The translations under genes were made by a program, and so were the position numbers. DNA of 64,000 nucleotides from a virus. The stretch is taken from IMG/VR virus record IMGVR_UViG_3300036893_000013, positions 48,038-112,037 of that record; one strand, written 5' to 3'. This document shows, one piece after another, positions 10,261-19,875 of the stretch (its first letter is position 1; every line of letters begins with the position of its first letter). A model generated the notes under the pieces. The model was not told the origin of the DNA and made no database searches. It saw only the letters and a program-made list of their open reading frames with translations.

Positions 10261-13200
10261 TTTAATTGTACCTGTTTGGCGATTAAGTTCCCACTCAGTC
10301 CAATTGGTGGAGGAAGCGGTACTGAGCTAAAGTTAGCTGTAAACGTAGAAGCTTGATTTAAAGAGAATTGAGGACATGGATTTATTGTGCCTACGCAAAC
10401 AGCACTACCTGATGCCCCGGACCACCCTGAAAAAGCATATCCCGGATTAGCCACTGGAGTGCATGGTCCGATCAATGTACCAGAAACATAAGAAGCTGTA
10501 GCACAATTTGTACCTGTAATATATCCGTTCGAAGCTATGGTAGTCAGGGAAACTCCGCTAGTAATTACCCATGTTCCACCTTCAACTGCTGAAGAAGTAT
10601 ATCCGGCTTGACATGCAATTACCCTCATCGTGGTTGTTGTTGAAAATGACTGTGCAGCATACGCAGGACTAGAACAGGTTGGTGCTGAGCCATCTAAAGT
10701 CATGAACATAGAGCAACCAGAAGTTGGAGAAGTCCAACTTACTGAAACAGGAGGAGTAGAGTAAGTGCCTGAATAGTTCGGTGGGTTTTGATAAGGATTC
10801 CCGCAAGTAGAAGTACCTCCCGTAAAAGTTGCAGTTACGGTGGTTGCAGTTGTCAAAACAAACGAAGGACATGGATTTGTTGTTCCACTGCAAGCAGCAT
10901 TGCCAGATACCGTCCATCCTGCAAAGGTTGATCCACCGGTGGCTGTTGCTGTCAAAGGACCTATAGTTGTACCTGATGTATAAGAACCTGTTAAAGAATT
11001 TGTACCAGTAATTGTGCCTGTTCCAGACCCAGAAGTTGAAACAGTTAAACTTACTAATGTACTTCCTCCAATAAGTGGATGTGGATACTGGGCAGGAATA
11101 TATGCAATAGTCCAAGTATTTGTAGAGGTACATTTGAACAACTCACCTTGTCCAAACCCATTGCCACTGCTATTCCAGTTCCCCTGATCTGTCGCCCAGT
11201 ACCCTACGCCTGTAGTGCAGCTAGAGGGCCGATTCGCTAATGCACCAAACCCAACACCGCATGTGTAATTTCCGGACCCTGCGTTACAAGTTGTTGAACC
11301 ATTAAATGGAACTGTTGTTGAAGTTTGTGCTGTTGGACCGGAGAGGCCCCCAGCCTTCCAATCGTCGGTGTAGAAATCACGATTTTGGATGGTCTGTCCA
11401 GCATAATTAGTCCCGAATTGTTGACCTAGAAATGAGGCGGGGGTAATGGTATCATCCCATTCATAAGCAGGATCAAGCACTTCGTTCATCGGCGCGGTTG
11501 GAGTTGGTACTGCCGCTCCTGAAATATAAGCCCCTTGCCCTCTTCCCCACTGATCTTCGCAAACCGTGGCCCGGATGATCTTATAAGTATCTCCGGGATT
11601 GTAAGAGGCCCCGTTGTTGATTTCGGCGTACATCGTCAGGGTGTTGTTAGTGTTGGATGTGATCTGCGCACCGAAGCTTTGCGTTGTATCGTAGAAGAAA
11701 TAAGGTGCGCCATAAGGTGCCCACTGATTAGTTGTCCAACTCTTCGACGTATCGGTAATCGTTGTTGTCCCGCCCCCAGTCAGCGTGCTTGAGACATAAG
11801 TCACATTGTCCACGGTATCGCCGGGATCGATTGAGGTCAATCCACCGCATGTTCCGAAAAAGGGGTTAGCTAGAGCAATACGGTAGGTCGTACCGTCCAT
11901 GATCTGGTTAAAGTAAGCTCCACCTGAACTAATACCGGTATTACCAAATGCAATCCCTGTACCACCCCTGAATGAGACAACAGCATCACCGCAATTTAAG
12001 GTACAAGTAAGCACATTTCCGTATGTTTCTGTATGTCTTCCAGACCTCGGTCTGCCAGTCGAATCTGTTCCGTGAACGGCTGTATAAGCAAAAGCGTTGT
12101 AACCTATCGAATGATTAAAGCGATTTACGACTCGGCATCCACCACTTTGGTTAACTGTGATACCAGCTTCGGTGCAATCATTGAATGTGGAACCATTTAA
12201 ATTAACCTGATTATTTTCTGCAAACCAGTTAGTCAATCCGCCGAAACTATCTGGTTGTGCCCATGAGTTATCGCCAAACTGTCCCACCCCGAGATAGGAG
12301 GACATCTGTGCGGTGTAAAGATGGTTTGAAAGACTACCTGTTGGGAGGGTGGAGTGATCTACAACTCCAATGGCATCATCCACTCGGATCATGTCCACTG
12401 TGTTATCGCCGTTGCCGGATTCAGTCCACTGCGTTGAAATGCCAAAACCGATGTTATCAACACGCACTTGAGGAAATCCGGCAGAAGTGGATGTTCCCTC
12501 GATAAATACCACTCCACCCAAACTCGTAGAACCGTTGATTGGGTCCAGATTCATACTCTCAAGTTTCGTTACATTACTAGTTCCATTATATGTAGGCTGA
12601 AGGAACCAGATAGGACCACTCGGATTGTTGGATTTTATCGTTAGAGTATTAGAACCTGATCCAAATGTTGATGTGCCTGTATTAGCACCTGCGTTTGGAC
12701 CAGTAATATCAATTGAAGCTGTTACTACTACATCAGTTGTCCACGTACAGGTGCCCGCAGGAATTGAAATAATATCTCCATTACAAGCAATATGGGCCGG
12801 TCCATTGATAGCTGAGTTGACATCGGATTGGTTGCAAGATGCAGCCGTGTAATTACCACATCCTGTAGAAGTACCGCTGGCACTGAGAGTTGCATTTGAA
12901 CTTAGTGTGCAGGAAGCTGTCCCCGTTCCTGAAACCCCGCTACAAGACCCAGTACCAGACCACCCAGAACTGAACGTATACCCAGCACTTGGCGTAAACG
13001 TGCATGGTCCAATAGAAGTTCCTGAAGCATATGTTCCAGTTGCACAATTAGCACCCGAAATTGTACCGTTGGTTGCGGTTACCACCAATGAATAATTAGT
13101 AGGTGTAGAGCCAGTACTTACAAAAGTAGTGATGCTTTGTGCAGGTATCGTGTAGGTGAATGACTGACTTGAAACGGTTATATTTGCCAACTGCTGAATA

Positions 13201-14474
13201 CTTTGAGTTGCAGAAGTAATGGTTGGCGTAAGAGTCGTGAACGTCGGGGCGTTCGTGATGTTGAAAACTTGGGAGAGCGAGGACCCGGTGTAGTTAGTCG
13301 CGATGATGACCAGTGTGTTTGAAGAAGTTTGTTGATACGCTGAAACTGTAACTCCGCTTTGCGGGTTGTGCGTAGCACTAATACGGTAGTAGCCGGGTCG
13401 AACGAATTTGCTGTACTGTGCTAATACGTAAGCCCTATCTGCAACCGCATATCCGCTTGCAGCATTGGCTATAAGCGAGCCGTTGCTTGTTGTTCCTGCC
13501 CCTCCAGCCTGATTGAAGTCGATTAGCTGCCAGAAAAGCCACATGTTAGCTCCATCTTGCATCCGCTGATCGATGATCGCACCCCAACACAAACCGTCTG
13601 AAATCGTGGCGGTGAAGCTTGAATACGAACCGCACGCCGGACCATAGCTGGGACCTTGTGATGCTTCTGTTTCCCACCATTTCTTTCCGCTTGCCCAACC
13701 CGCAGGATAAGTGGCAGGACTTACTGGAGGTACTCCACCAGAAAGAAAAGCATCGTAATCGTGCCAATCTGCGACTCCAAGATAAGTCGTGCAGGAGGGG
13801 TCTGTACCGCAAGTTCCACCACTCGATGATACCGCACTGTACTGGTAAGAAGTGGGCATGAGGATTAGTGCCGGGATGCTTTGGGAAGCGAAGGTCGGTC
13901 CTAGATTAGTTTTGATAAAAGTATCGATGTTTCCCGAAGACCATAAGGCACTGTCATACGTCTCGCATTCTTCAGGCTCGTTTTGGACTCCCATTCCGTA
14001 TAACTGAATACCATAGTAGGTCGAGAGGCTTTTGTAGAAGTTTGCGCCCCAGATTGCGTAGTCGCCGTAATGTCCAGATGCAAGTGCTCCTGAACCGGGA
14101 TTACATATTGTGCTGTTATTGGTGGTATATATGGCGGGCGGGGACCAAGGATGAGAGATAATTCTCACGTTTTGAGATGCAGCGTACTGCAAGTCGGCAA
14201 TTACAGATCCAGCGCATCCAGAATTAACAGTCGTACAACTTTGGCCGGGACCATCCTGATGGCCATTAGTCTGCCCTATCCGCAAAACTGACAAACCGAG
14301 TTGCCCTGTTCCATTTCCGAAGAAAAATTGCTGGTGTGCATTAGACATGGAAGTAGTCCAGCCTTCGTTCGAACCACCGAAGCCATCGATTATCTGGGCT
14401 GGGGCAGTCCAGTTGATGGTGGCCTGTCCAGCAAGCGAGAGCGGAAAGAGCAGCAGAAGTATAAGTCTTTTCAT
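10257..14474 (-). CDS. Secreted multidomain GH30 glycoside hydrolase with beta-helix and InlB-like domains
   Basis: The start at 14474 (TAATG with the preceding stop, then signal peptide MKRLILLLLFPLSLAGQ) is preferred over an upstream in-frame codon at 14528. The product has 1405 residues. Residues ~18-455 match a GH30-type (beta/alpha)8 plus beta domain: IIDGFGGSNEGW, acid/base Glu in GVQNEPEE (E166) and likely nucleophile in KWWETEAS (E270). Residues ~460-535, 1140-1210 and 1320-1390 are InlB-like repeats (G-x-FxGWSG pattern). Residues ~540-1130 look like a second catalytic-type right-handed beta-helix. Residues ~1215-1310 resemble CHB_HEX_C. GH30 enzymes attack xylan, beta-1,6-glucan or galactan; the substrate here is unknown. 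Export is implied by the signal peptide. Confidence 0.8.
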   Translation of the reverse strand: MKRLILLLLFPLSLAGQATINWTAPAQIIDGFGGSNEGWTTSMSNAHQQFFFGNGTGQLGLSVLRIGQTNGHQDGPGQSCTTVNSGCAGSVIADLQYAASQNVRIISHPWSPPAIYTTNNSTICNPGSGALASGHYGDYAIWGANFYKSLSTYYGIQLYGMGVQNEPEECETYDSALWSSGNIDTFIKTNLGPTFASQSIPALILMPTSYQYSAVSSSGGTCGTDPSCTTYLGVADWHDYDAFLSGGVPPVSPATYPAGWASGKKWWETEASQGPSYGPACGSYSSFTATISDGLCWGAIIDQRMQDGANMWLFWQLIDFNQAGGAGTTSNGSLIANAASGYAVADRAYVLAQYSKFVRPGYYRISATHNPQSGVTVSAYQQTSSNTLVIIATNYTGSSLSQVFNITNAPTFTTLTPTITSATQSIQQLANITVSSQSFTYTIPAQSITTFVSTGSTPTNYSLVVTATNGTISGANCATGTYASGTSIGPCTFTPSAGYTFSSGWSGTGSCSGVSGTGTASCTLSSNATLSASGTSTGCGNYTAASCNQSDVNSAINGPAHIACNGDIISIPAGTCTWTTDVVVTASIDITGPNAGANTGTSTFGSGSNTLTIKSNNPSGPIWFLQPTYNGTSNVTKLESMNLDPINGSTSLGGVVFIEGTSTSAGFPQVRVDNIGFGISTQWTESGNGDNTVDMIRVDDAIGVVDHSTLPTGSLSNHLYTAQMSSYLGVGQFGDNSWAQPDSFGGLTNWFAENNQVNLNGSTFNDCTEAGITVNQSGGCRVVNRFNHSIGYNAFAYTAVHGTDSTGRPRSGRHTETYGNVLTCTLNCGDAVVSFRGGTGIAFGNTGISSGGAYFNQIMDGTTYRIALANPFFGTCGGLTSIDPGDTVDNVTYVSSTLTGGGTTTITDTSKSWTTNQWAPYGAPYFFYDTTQSFGAQITSNTNNTLTMYAEINNGASYNPGDTYKIIRATVCEDQWGRGQGAYISGAAVPTPTAPMNEVLDPAYEWDDTITPASFLGQQFGTNYAGQTIQNRDFYTDDWKAGGLSGPTAQTSTTVPFNGSTTCNAGSGNYTCGVGFGALANRPSSCTTGVGYWATDQGNWNSSGNGFGQGELFKCTSTNTWTIAYIPAQYPHPLIGGSTLVSLTVSTSGSGTGTITGTNSLTGSYTSGTTIGPLTATATGGSTFAGWTVSGNAACSGTTNPCPSFVLTTATTVTATFTGGTSTCGNPYQNPPNYSGTYSTPPVSVSWTSPTSGCSMFMTLDGSAPTCSSPAYAAQSFSTTTTMRVIACQAGYTSSAVEGGTWVITSGVSLTTIASNGYITGTNCATASYVSGTLIGPCTPVANPGYAFSGWSGASGSAVCVGTINPCPQFSLNQASTFTANFSSVPLPPPIGLSGNLIAKQVQLK

Positions 14475-16504
14475 TATTGTAAAGCCACACTCACGTTGAT
14501 GAAATTTTCCGTGGTCCCAGTCGTCCATGTTGGGGTATAGAGTCCCGCTGATGCCTGCGTATAATGACCTCCCGCTTGGGTGGCTCCTGCCGAATTGGTT
14601 GCGTTTATATCGAACGAAAAAGGAGATGGAGCACTAAGAGCTACCCCAGCCCCTATTCCAATGAACGTGAGGACTAGAGAATTTGCTGCGGTAGTAGTAA
14701 GGGAAGAACCTGTACAACTGGACGAGCAGGAGGCCGTGCCGTAACTGGACAGCACGATCCCTGTTGTCGTGGCATTTGATATCTGTTCTAAGACTCCACC
14801 CATCCCAGCATAAGAAGTTGAGGTTCCTGATACTGTGACCGTACAAGAACCGGTGACATTTGCAACCCCTGTCCAGATTGACTGGCCCGAGGACCCGGTG
14901 GTTGGTGAACCCTGTGCAGTCCAAGTGGGTACACAACCTGAAGGCGTGTTCCATGCTGTAACGTTAATTCCAAGACCCCAAAGTACCAGCGTATTTCCAG
15001 TCGTGATTGATAATGTGACCGTGCTAGACGGATTTACACTGTAGGCTCCTACCACACCAGCAGCAGATACAAAAGTCGGATTACCGCCCCCTCCACCTGA
15101 TCCTCCACCAAGCACAATCCAAGTTCCGGAAGACCCATTACAAGCAACGAAAGCAAAATTTGATCCGCCACTAACATAAGTAGCACCAGAAATAGCGGAT
15201 GTTGAATCTGTAACTGTTGCGGTGGGCCAAGGTTGAGACATGCTACTGCTACAAGTAGGAATAGGATTTGATGAGGCATTGCCAGCGGTGTATGATATGA
15301 CACCGGGACCTGTACCAGCTATAACTACAGGAACATGGGCAGTCAGATCACCACTGTTGGTAATATTGTAATCGAAGGGTAGATATGAAGTGGCTGTTGT
15401 AGCTGTAGCCGCCATAACTCCATACCCGGCAATTTGGCCGGTAATAGAACCTGCGGGAGTACACCACGTACCGTTACCACACCAGACAGTTGAACCAGAG
15501 GCTCCGGTTCCCCCATTAAAATTAGCTATTTGTAGATTTCCTGTAACTCCACCAGCACCCGTCCCAGCTAGGTTAATTGCGGGAATAACCGAGGAGTTCA
15601 ACAATCCACTTGAAAGCTGTGGAATGTCTGAGCCTGAATTACCGACAGTATAACTTGTTCCCCACCCAGAACCAGTTGAGTTTGCAAGTCCGGCCCCGGG
15701 GTAGGTTGAAGAGGCGCAAGAAGAACAAGAAATACTAATACCTAAAGCAGTGGTGGTAATAGAAAGGGGAGAGTTGGCAGTAATATTTGTGCCTATATAG
15801 CTACCCAGATCATATAGTTGAGGAGCTATTAGACTTCCGGTAGGTTCTTCTCCTAGAAAATAAGCATGTCCAGTAGTGGTCTGGCCCGATACATAGGATG
15901 TAGTGTTAGCGCTGGACTGATAAGGAATAGAGCCTAAACTACCCCCAGCTAGTCCTCCGGCATATCCAGTGGTATTAGCACCATTGTTAGGGATATCTCC
16001 TGAAACTAAAGCTCCATAATTAGGAACACCGGCAGACCCAGTATGATTTCCCCATATATAATGAGCAGAAGTACTACCTAAAGAGAGGGTAACTCCTCCG
16101 ACAGAATCATTATTAGTGTAAAAACTTCCATCGCCGGAAACCGAACTAACTCCGGAACCAGAACCCCCTCCAGTATTACCAATCTGAACAATGGTATTGT
16201 TGCATTGACTATATGAAGAACAAACTTTCTCAACCACTCTTGTTCCGGTCTGAACGTAGTAACTATATACTCCGAATGCATTAGCAGGAAAAGGTTGAGT
16301 TAAAGGAGCGGTAAGTGCCTGATCAGAATAAACTGTTTGCGGTGTAGAACATTGTGCCAGCGAATTATATGTACAAACTGATATCTGAGCATTTGGGATA
16401 ATAGTAGCATAGTTACCGCCAGATTTGGTTATAGCAGTATTCCATCTCTGGGCAGACTGGCCTAGAAGCATGGTAGGAAATAATAGCAGCAATAAGTATT
16501 TCAT
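14474..16504 (-). CDS. Secreted fibre-like protein, YSDxALT N-terminal domain (copy 2)
   Basis: The 676-residue protein starts with a signal peptide (MKYLLLLLFPTMLLGQ) and shares its first ~115 residues with the next gene upstream: SAQRW, IIPNAQISVC, VYSDQALTAPLTQPF, FGVYSYYV and VVEKVCSSYSQC. The domain ends in IGNTGGG, followed by a Gly/Ser/Thr-rich fibre-type shaft and a C-terminal beta domain with several Cys pairs. The domain order (short N-terminal beta domain, shaft, receptor-type tip) fits a fibre or secreted adhesin. It is coupled by TAATG on both sides. Confidence 0.65.
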   Translation of the reverse strand: MKYLLLLLFPTMLLGQSAQRWNTAITKSGGNYATIIPNAQISVCTYNSLAQCSTPQTVYSDQALTAPLTQPFPANAFGVYSYYVQTGTRVVEKVCSSYSQCNNTIVQIGNTGGGSGSGVSSVSGDGSFYTNNDSVGGVTLSLGSTSAHYIWGNHTGSAGVPNYGALVSGDIPNNGANTTGYAGGLAGGSLGSIPYQSSANTTSYVSGQTTTGHAYFLGEEPTGSLIAPQLYDLGSYIGTNITANSPLSITTTALGISISCSSCASSTYPGAGLANSTGSGWGTSYTVGNSGSDIPQLSSGLLNSSVIPAINLAGTGAGGVTGNLQIANFNGGTGASGSTVWCGNGTWCTPAGSITGQIAGYGVMAATATTATSYLPFDYNITNSGDLTAHVPVVIAGTGPGVISYTAGNASSNPIPTCSSSMSQPWPTATVTDSTSAISGATYVSGGSNFAFVACNGSSGTWIVLGGGSGGGGGNPTFVSAAGVVGAYSVNPSSTVTLSITTGNTLVLWGLGINVTAWNTPSGCVPTWTAQGSPTTGSSGQSIWTGVANVTGSCTVTVSGTSTSYAGMGGVLEQISNATTTGIVLSSYGTASCSSSCTGSSLTTTAANSLVLTFIGIGAGVALSAPSPFSFDINATNSAGATQAGGHYTQASAGLYTPTWTTGTTENFINVSVALQ

Positions 16505-18309
16505 TAGTTTCCTAGATACTCCAGCTTATAGTGAACATCGTAACTTATGGTTCCGCTGGCCGTTACTAACGGAGTAATAGTAGTATTTACGGCTGCGTAG
16601 AAGACGGCACTGTACTGGTCCCACGCAGGAGCACTGGACCAGATATCGTTCCAAGTAAAGGTGTTGCCCGAAGTATGGGCATTTTGATAAGTAACTGTTA
16701 AAGTAGTATGGGGCGAACTAGTTTCACTAACCGCATTTACATAATATGTAAACCGATACATACCTGCTACGGGGGTGGCGTAGCCGGAGGGAGCATAAGT
16801 AGTTGTCTGAGCGGTAGCAGATAAAGATTGCACTATAGAAGAACTTGTGTATTGACTTATTGGAAAACCAACATAACTGCTGCCGTTCCAATAACATAGA
16901 TTTATTTGATTTGAGAAGGTTCCACCACCAACACTGCAATCAGTTGGAGTTTGACCGTCTGATACGAAACTTACCGATTGGTAAGCTGATCCCGGATTTG
17001 GTAGTCCCGCTATGTTTGTAATATAATTTAGGTTCGGCCAGTTAGGACTTATACCTAATGTATTTAGTGTAGAATTGTAATATAATGGGGGTTGAACTAG
17101 TAAATTTGAACTGCTTGGGGGAGCAGTTCCTGTATAATGAACTTCAAGACCCATTAGGGGAATATATATACTGCCCTGTCCATTACAGCAGCGGGAGGCA
17201 TTCATTTGAATAGCTGAATAGTTTGTAGGTAGGGCACTAAAAGCAACAGAAACTTGCCCCAACGGATAGTCTAGAGCAGGCTGTGAAGCTCCATTAACTC
17301 CTTGAAGCATAGAAGCTCCACCGGGGATGGTTCCGCCACCAGCACTATTTACCCACATACCCTCGAATTCGGAGTTTGCCATGCTAGAGGCTGATATCAT
17401 AAAAGCATATACAGCCGTTATGTTAGATTGAGTAACATAAGAAGGTAATGTAAAATTCGATACCGTAATACCAGAACTCCCTGTACCGTCTACAAGTCCT
17501 CCAAAATATTGTCCAGCAGCATTCTGATAGCAAATAGGATTCGCACCTATACCAGTGTTGGTAATTGTACAACTTGTTCCAAATACTAGCACGTACTGGC
17601 CTGTACCTTGTGGTACATATTGGGTAGCTAAGTTGGAAGCTGCTACATATGCACTTAAATCTCCTCCACTATCGCTTTGGAAAGTTACAGCTACATTTCC
17701 TGTTGGAGGGGTTGGGGTAGTATCATTAAAGTTCAGCAGGACTTGATCTGTAAGATTGGTTCCATTATGCTGTAAAACAAGTTGTTTAGCGCACCCGGAA
17801 GTAGTAGCTCCTCCTAAAGAATCTATACAGAGAAGAGAACCAGAAGAACCTATAGTCCCAGATGAGAGTAGTTTACTGTCAGTTCCTTGAACACTATAGC
17901 TACTTCCCCAAGCTGTACCTGTAGAAACGGGAACTCCCGCTGGGGGATAGACCATACTTCCATTTCCGGTATTGCCTATATAAACATCGTAAAAACTACA
18001 TTGATTATATGGCGCACATACTTGCTCAACTACATGAGTTCCGCCATCGACATAATAGCTATATACCCCTACTCCATTTGCAGTAAGAGGTTGAGTAATT
18101 CCTTGGGTCAAAGCCGGGTCAGAATATATAGAAATTTGACTTATACAATTAAGAGAAGAGTTCCATTCACAAACTGTAATTTCTGCGTTGGGAATAACAG
18201 TAGAAAAATTACTGCCTGAAGCAGGTACCGTTGCTGTACTCCATCTCTGGGCAGACTGACAAATTCCGGAAAGTGGAAAAAGTAGAAACAACAGCAAAAG
18301 CTTATTCAT
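16504..18309 (-). CDS. Secreted fibre-like protein, YSDxALT N-terminal domain (copy 1)
   Basis: The 601-residue paralogue of the following gene has signal peptide MNKLLLLFLLFPLSGICQ and the same N-terminal domain (SAQRWSTA, VIPNAEITVCEWN, IYSDPALTQGITQPL, VGVYSYYVDGG, VVEQVCAPYNQC, IGNTGNG). The rest diverges: a shorter shaft, then a 140-residue C-terminal beta region (FTYYVNAVSETSSPHTTLTV...YDVHYKLEYLG) resembling fibre tips. Pairing of two divergent tips on one shared N-terminal domain suggests alternative receptor or glycan specificities. The ATG overlaps the preceding small membrane gene by 8 bases. Confidence 0.65.
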   Translation of the reverse strand: MNKLLLLFLLFPLSGICQSAQRWSTATVPASGSNFSTVIPNAEITVCEWNSSLNCISQISIYSDPALTQGITQPLTANGVGVYSYYVDGGTHVVEQVCAPYNQCSFYDVYIGNTGNGSMVYPPAGVPVSTGTAWGSSYSVQGTDSKLLSSGTIGSSGSLLCIDSLGGATTSGCAKQLVLQHNGTNLTDQVLLNFNDTTPTPPTGNVAVTFQSDSGGDLSAYVAASNLATQYVPQGTGQYVLVFGTSCTITNTGIGANPICYQNAAGQYFGGLVDGTGSSGITVSNFTLPSYVTQSNITAVYAFMISASSMANSEFEGMWVNSAGGGTIPGGASMLQGVNGASQPALDYPLGQVSVAFSALPTNYSAIQMNASRCCNGQGSIYIPLMGLEVHYTGTAPPSSSNLLVQPPLYYNSTLNTLGISPNWPNLNYITNIAGLPNPGSAYQSVSFVSDGQTPTDCSVGGGTFSNQINLCYWNGSSYVGFPISQYTSSSIVQSLSATAQTTTYAPSGYATPVAGMYRFTYYVNAVSETSSPHTTLTVTYQNAHTSGNTFTWNDIWSSAPAWDQYSAVFYAAVNTTITPLVTASGTISYDVHYKLEYLGN

Positions 18310-18601
18310 TCTTTTTACCCTTAAGGATGTTTAATATATCAGTAATACTGCCCGATGCCCTGTTAACTCCATAAGGAGCAGTAAAGAAAAGAACCAGCGC
18401 AGAAATTATTAAAGGAATTGCCGCTAACCATGAGTTGAGTATAACCACATCCGTGATTTTTATTATGTGATCAAATACTTCTATAAGGATATAAGATGAA
18501 ACTATAGCAAGAATTGTACTTAGGACACGACTACTCGATCCATTTCCGTTATCTGAATACACAGATTGGAAAAAAGCACAGAATTTACTTAGAAAGTTCA
18601 T
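18302..18601 (-). CDS. Small two-TM membrane protein (holin-like candidate)
   Basis: This 99-residue protein has a polar N-terminus, a first hydrophobic helix (~27-45, VLSTILAIVSSYILIEVF), a short turn, a second helix (~58-75, WLAAIPLIISALVLFFTAP) and a Lys-rich tail (LKGKKNE). Two helices with a charged C-terminus fit class II holins, and it is one of few holin candidates in the window. No endolysin is adjacent; its neighbours are secreted adhesins. It could equally be an export helper for those proteins. Function is inferred from topology only. Confidence 0.5.
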   Translation of the reverse strand: MNFLSKFCAFFQSVYSDNGNGSSSRVLSTILAIVSSYILIEVFDHIIKITDVVILNSWLAAIPLIISALVLFFTAPYGVNRASGSITDILNILKGKKNE

Positions 18602-18609
18602 AAATTTCC

Positions 18610-19875
18610 TTACGGTAGCGTGACTGTTTGCGCGGGAATGGTAACTGTAATGGGACTTCCGCTCGTCTGAATTGTCAGTGTTTGGGCTGGAATACTTAAA
18701 CTGGCGGGTAGGGTTACTGGAATGTTGATCGTGTAGGACACTATCGAGGTTGATGATTCGGTGTCGCCGGGTGCCGTTGCATAAGCTGCGATGCTTTCGT
18801 TCTGACCTACTGTAAGCGGCTTGGTATAGATCGTCTCTGCTGCGCCGTTGACACTGTAATAGATGGTTGCGCCGGGAGTTGTGTCCGAAATAGTGACTGT
18901 TTGTGCCAAAGTGTAAGTGCCCGGTCCCGGTAAAAAAGTCGGTGTATCAACCGTTGGTGCAGGGGCTGCAACAGAACCCGTTGTATAACTGAATTGACGG
19001 ATGACAAGAGGGGTAACGGCTCCGTAAGGAGTATCCGAAGTGCCTGCTGTTAATCCGGCATAAGCTGTACTTCCACCTACCAACGAAGGAATGTTTACGT
19101 TGGACCAAGTGTACGTAAAACATCCAGACCCGGGGCACGATCCACCAGCACTTACATCGTAGAGATTAAGCGTTACATTTGAGCCGTCGTAGCTAATAGT
19201 TGCTGAATAGGTGTCCCCTGTACTTGTATCACTTGAGGATACAGGAGAATTCAAAGAAACAGGAGCGGTGCTGATTTTGCTTAGAGCGTAATCAGTAGAG
19301 ACTGGAGCGGGGATACACGGCGATTGATTACTTGAGTAGATTTGTGTGCTACTGTGACTAAACACAAAAGGATACGGAGCACTTGCTGATAGGGTGCTGG
19401 CAGAGTCTAGTTCAAGAGCAAATACATTATTTGGCTCTGGGTTAGGTGGTGTTTCCTGATATCCGAATGCCTGATAAAATCCCGCTTCGCATCCTGCTCC
19501 AGCCGTGAAGGTTCCACCCTCTGCTGAATTTGTACCCGGCTGATTATTCGTGTTATTCAGAAGAAAAGCCACGTTAGCCCCATCTGGAATAAACTCAAAG
19601 CTGGCAACGAAATTGTTGACAGGTAGGGGTTTCTGGTATATAAGTGAAGTCGATCCATGACCAGACGGCAGTCCAACCATAGTCAAAGCTGATCCAGATA
19701 TACCTGAATTGTTCTGTGGTGAATTTAGATAGAAGGGAAAGTTTCCAAACCCACCTTGTACACTAACAGCACAAACTGCTGCGGGGACTGTATTAAAGCC
19801 AGAACAATTAAACCCGGTCTGACCATACACATACACAGGAAGAGATAGTATAAAAAGTAGTATAAAATTTTTCAT
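18610..19875 (-). CDS. Secreted L-type lectin-like protein with chitobiase-C-like tail (copy 1)
   Basis: The 421-residue protein has signal peptide MKNFILLFILSLPVYVYGQ, then an L-type lectin-like fold: SGHGSTSLIY, FEFIPDGANVAFLLNNTN, PEPNNVFALELD, YSATISYDGSNVTLNLYD, NIPSLVGG..AYAGLTAGT. Residues ~305-385 match the CHB_HEX_C pattern (FLPGPGTYTLAQTVTISD, GATIYYSVNG). The tail (SIPAQTLTIQTSGSPITVTIPAQTVTLP) is a Thr-rich repeat. It is a paralogue of 3630-4847 and sits next to a tail-adaptor paralogue, as that copy lies near the other adaptor. Probable role: carbohydrate binding at the host surface. Confidence 0.75.
   Translation of the reverse strand: MKNFILLFILSLPVYVYGQTGFNCSGFNTVPAAVCAVSVQGGFGNFPFYLNSPQNNSGISGSALTMVGLPSGHGSTSLIYQKPLPVNNFVASFEFIPDGANVAFLLNNTNNQPGTNSAEGGTFTAGAGCEAGFYQAFGYQETPPNPEPNNVFALELDSASTLSASAPYPFVFSHSSTQIYSSNQSPCIPAPVSTDYALSKISTAPVSLNSPVSSSDTSTGDTYSATISYDGSNVTLNLYDVSAGGSCPGSGCFTYTWSNVNIPSLVGGSTAYAGLTAGTSDTPYGAVTPLVIRQFSYTTGSVAAPAPTVDTPTFLPGPGTYTLAQTVTISDTTPGATIYYSVNGAAETIYTKPLTVGQNESIAAYATAPGDTESSTSIVSYTINIPVTLPASLSIPAQTLTIQTSGSPITVTIPAQTVTLP

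Noticed and set aside
10669-11133. 154-codon minus-strand ORF in another frame of the GH30 gene
   Set aside because: Tyr/Cys-rich shadow product with no start signal inside a continuous 1405-codon gene.
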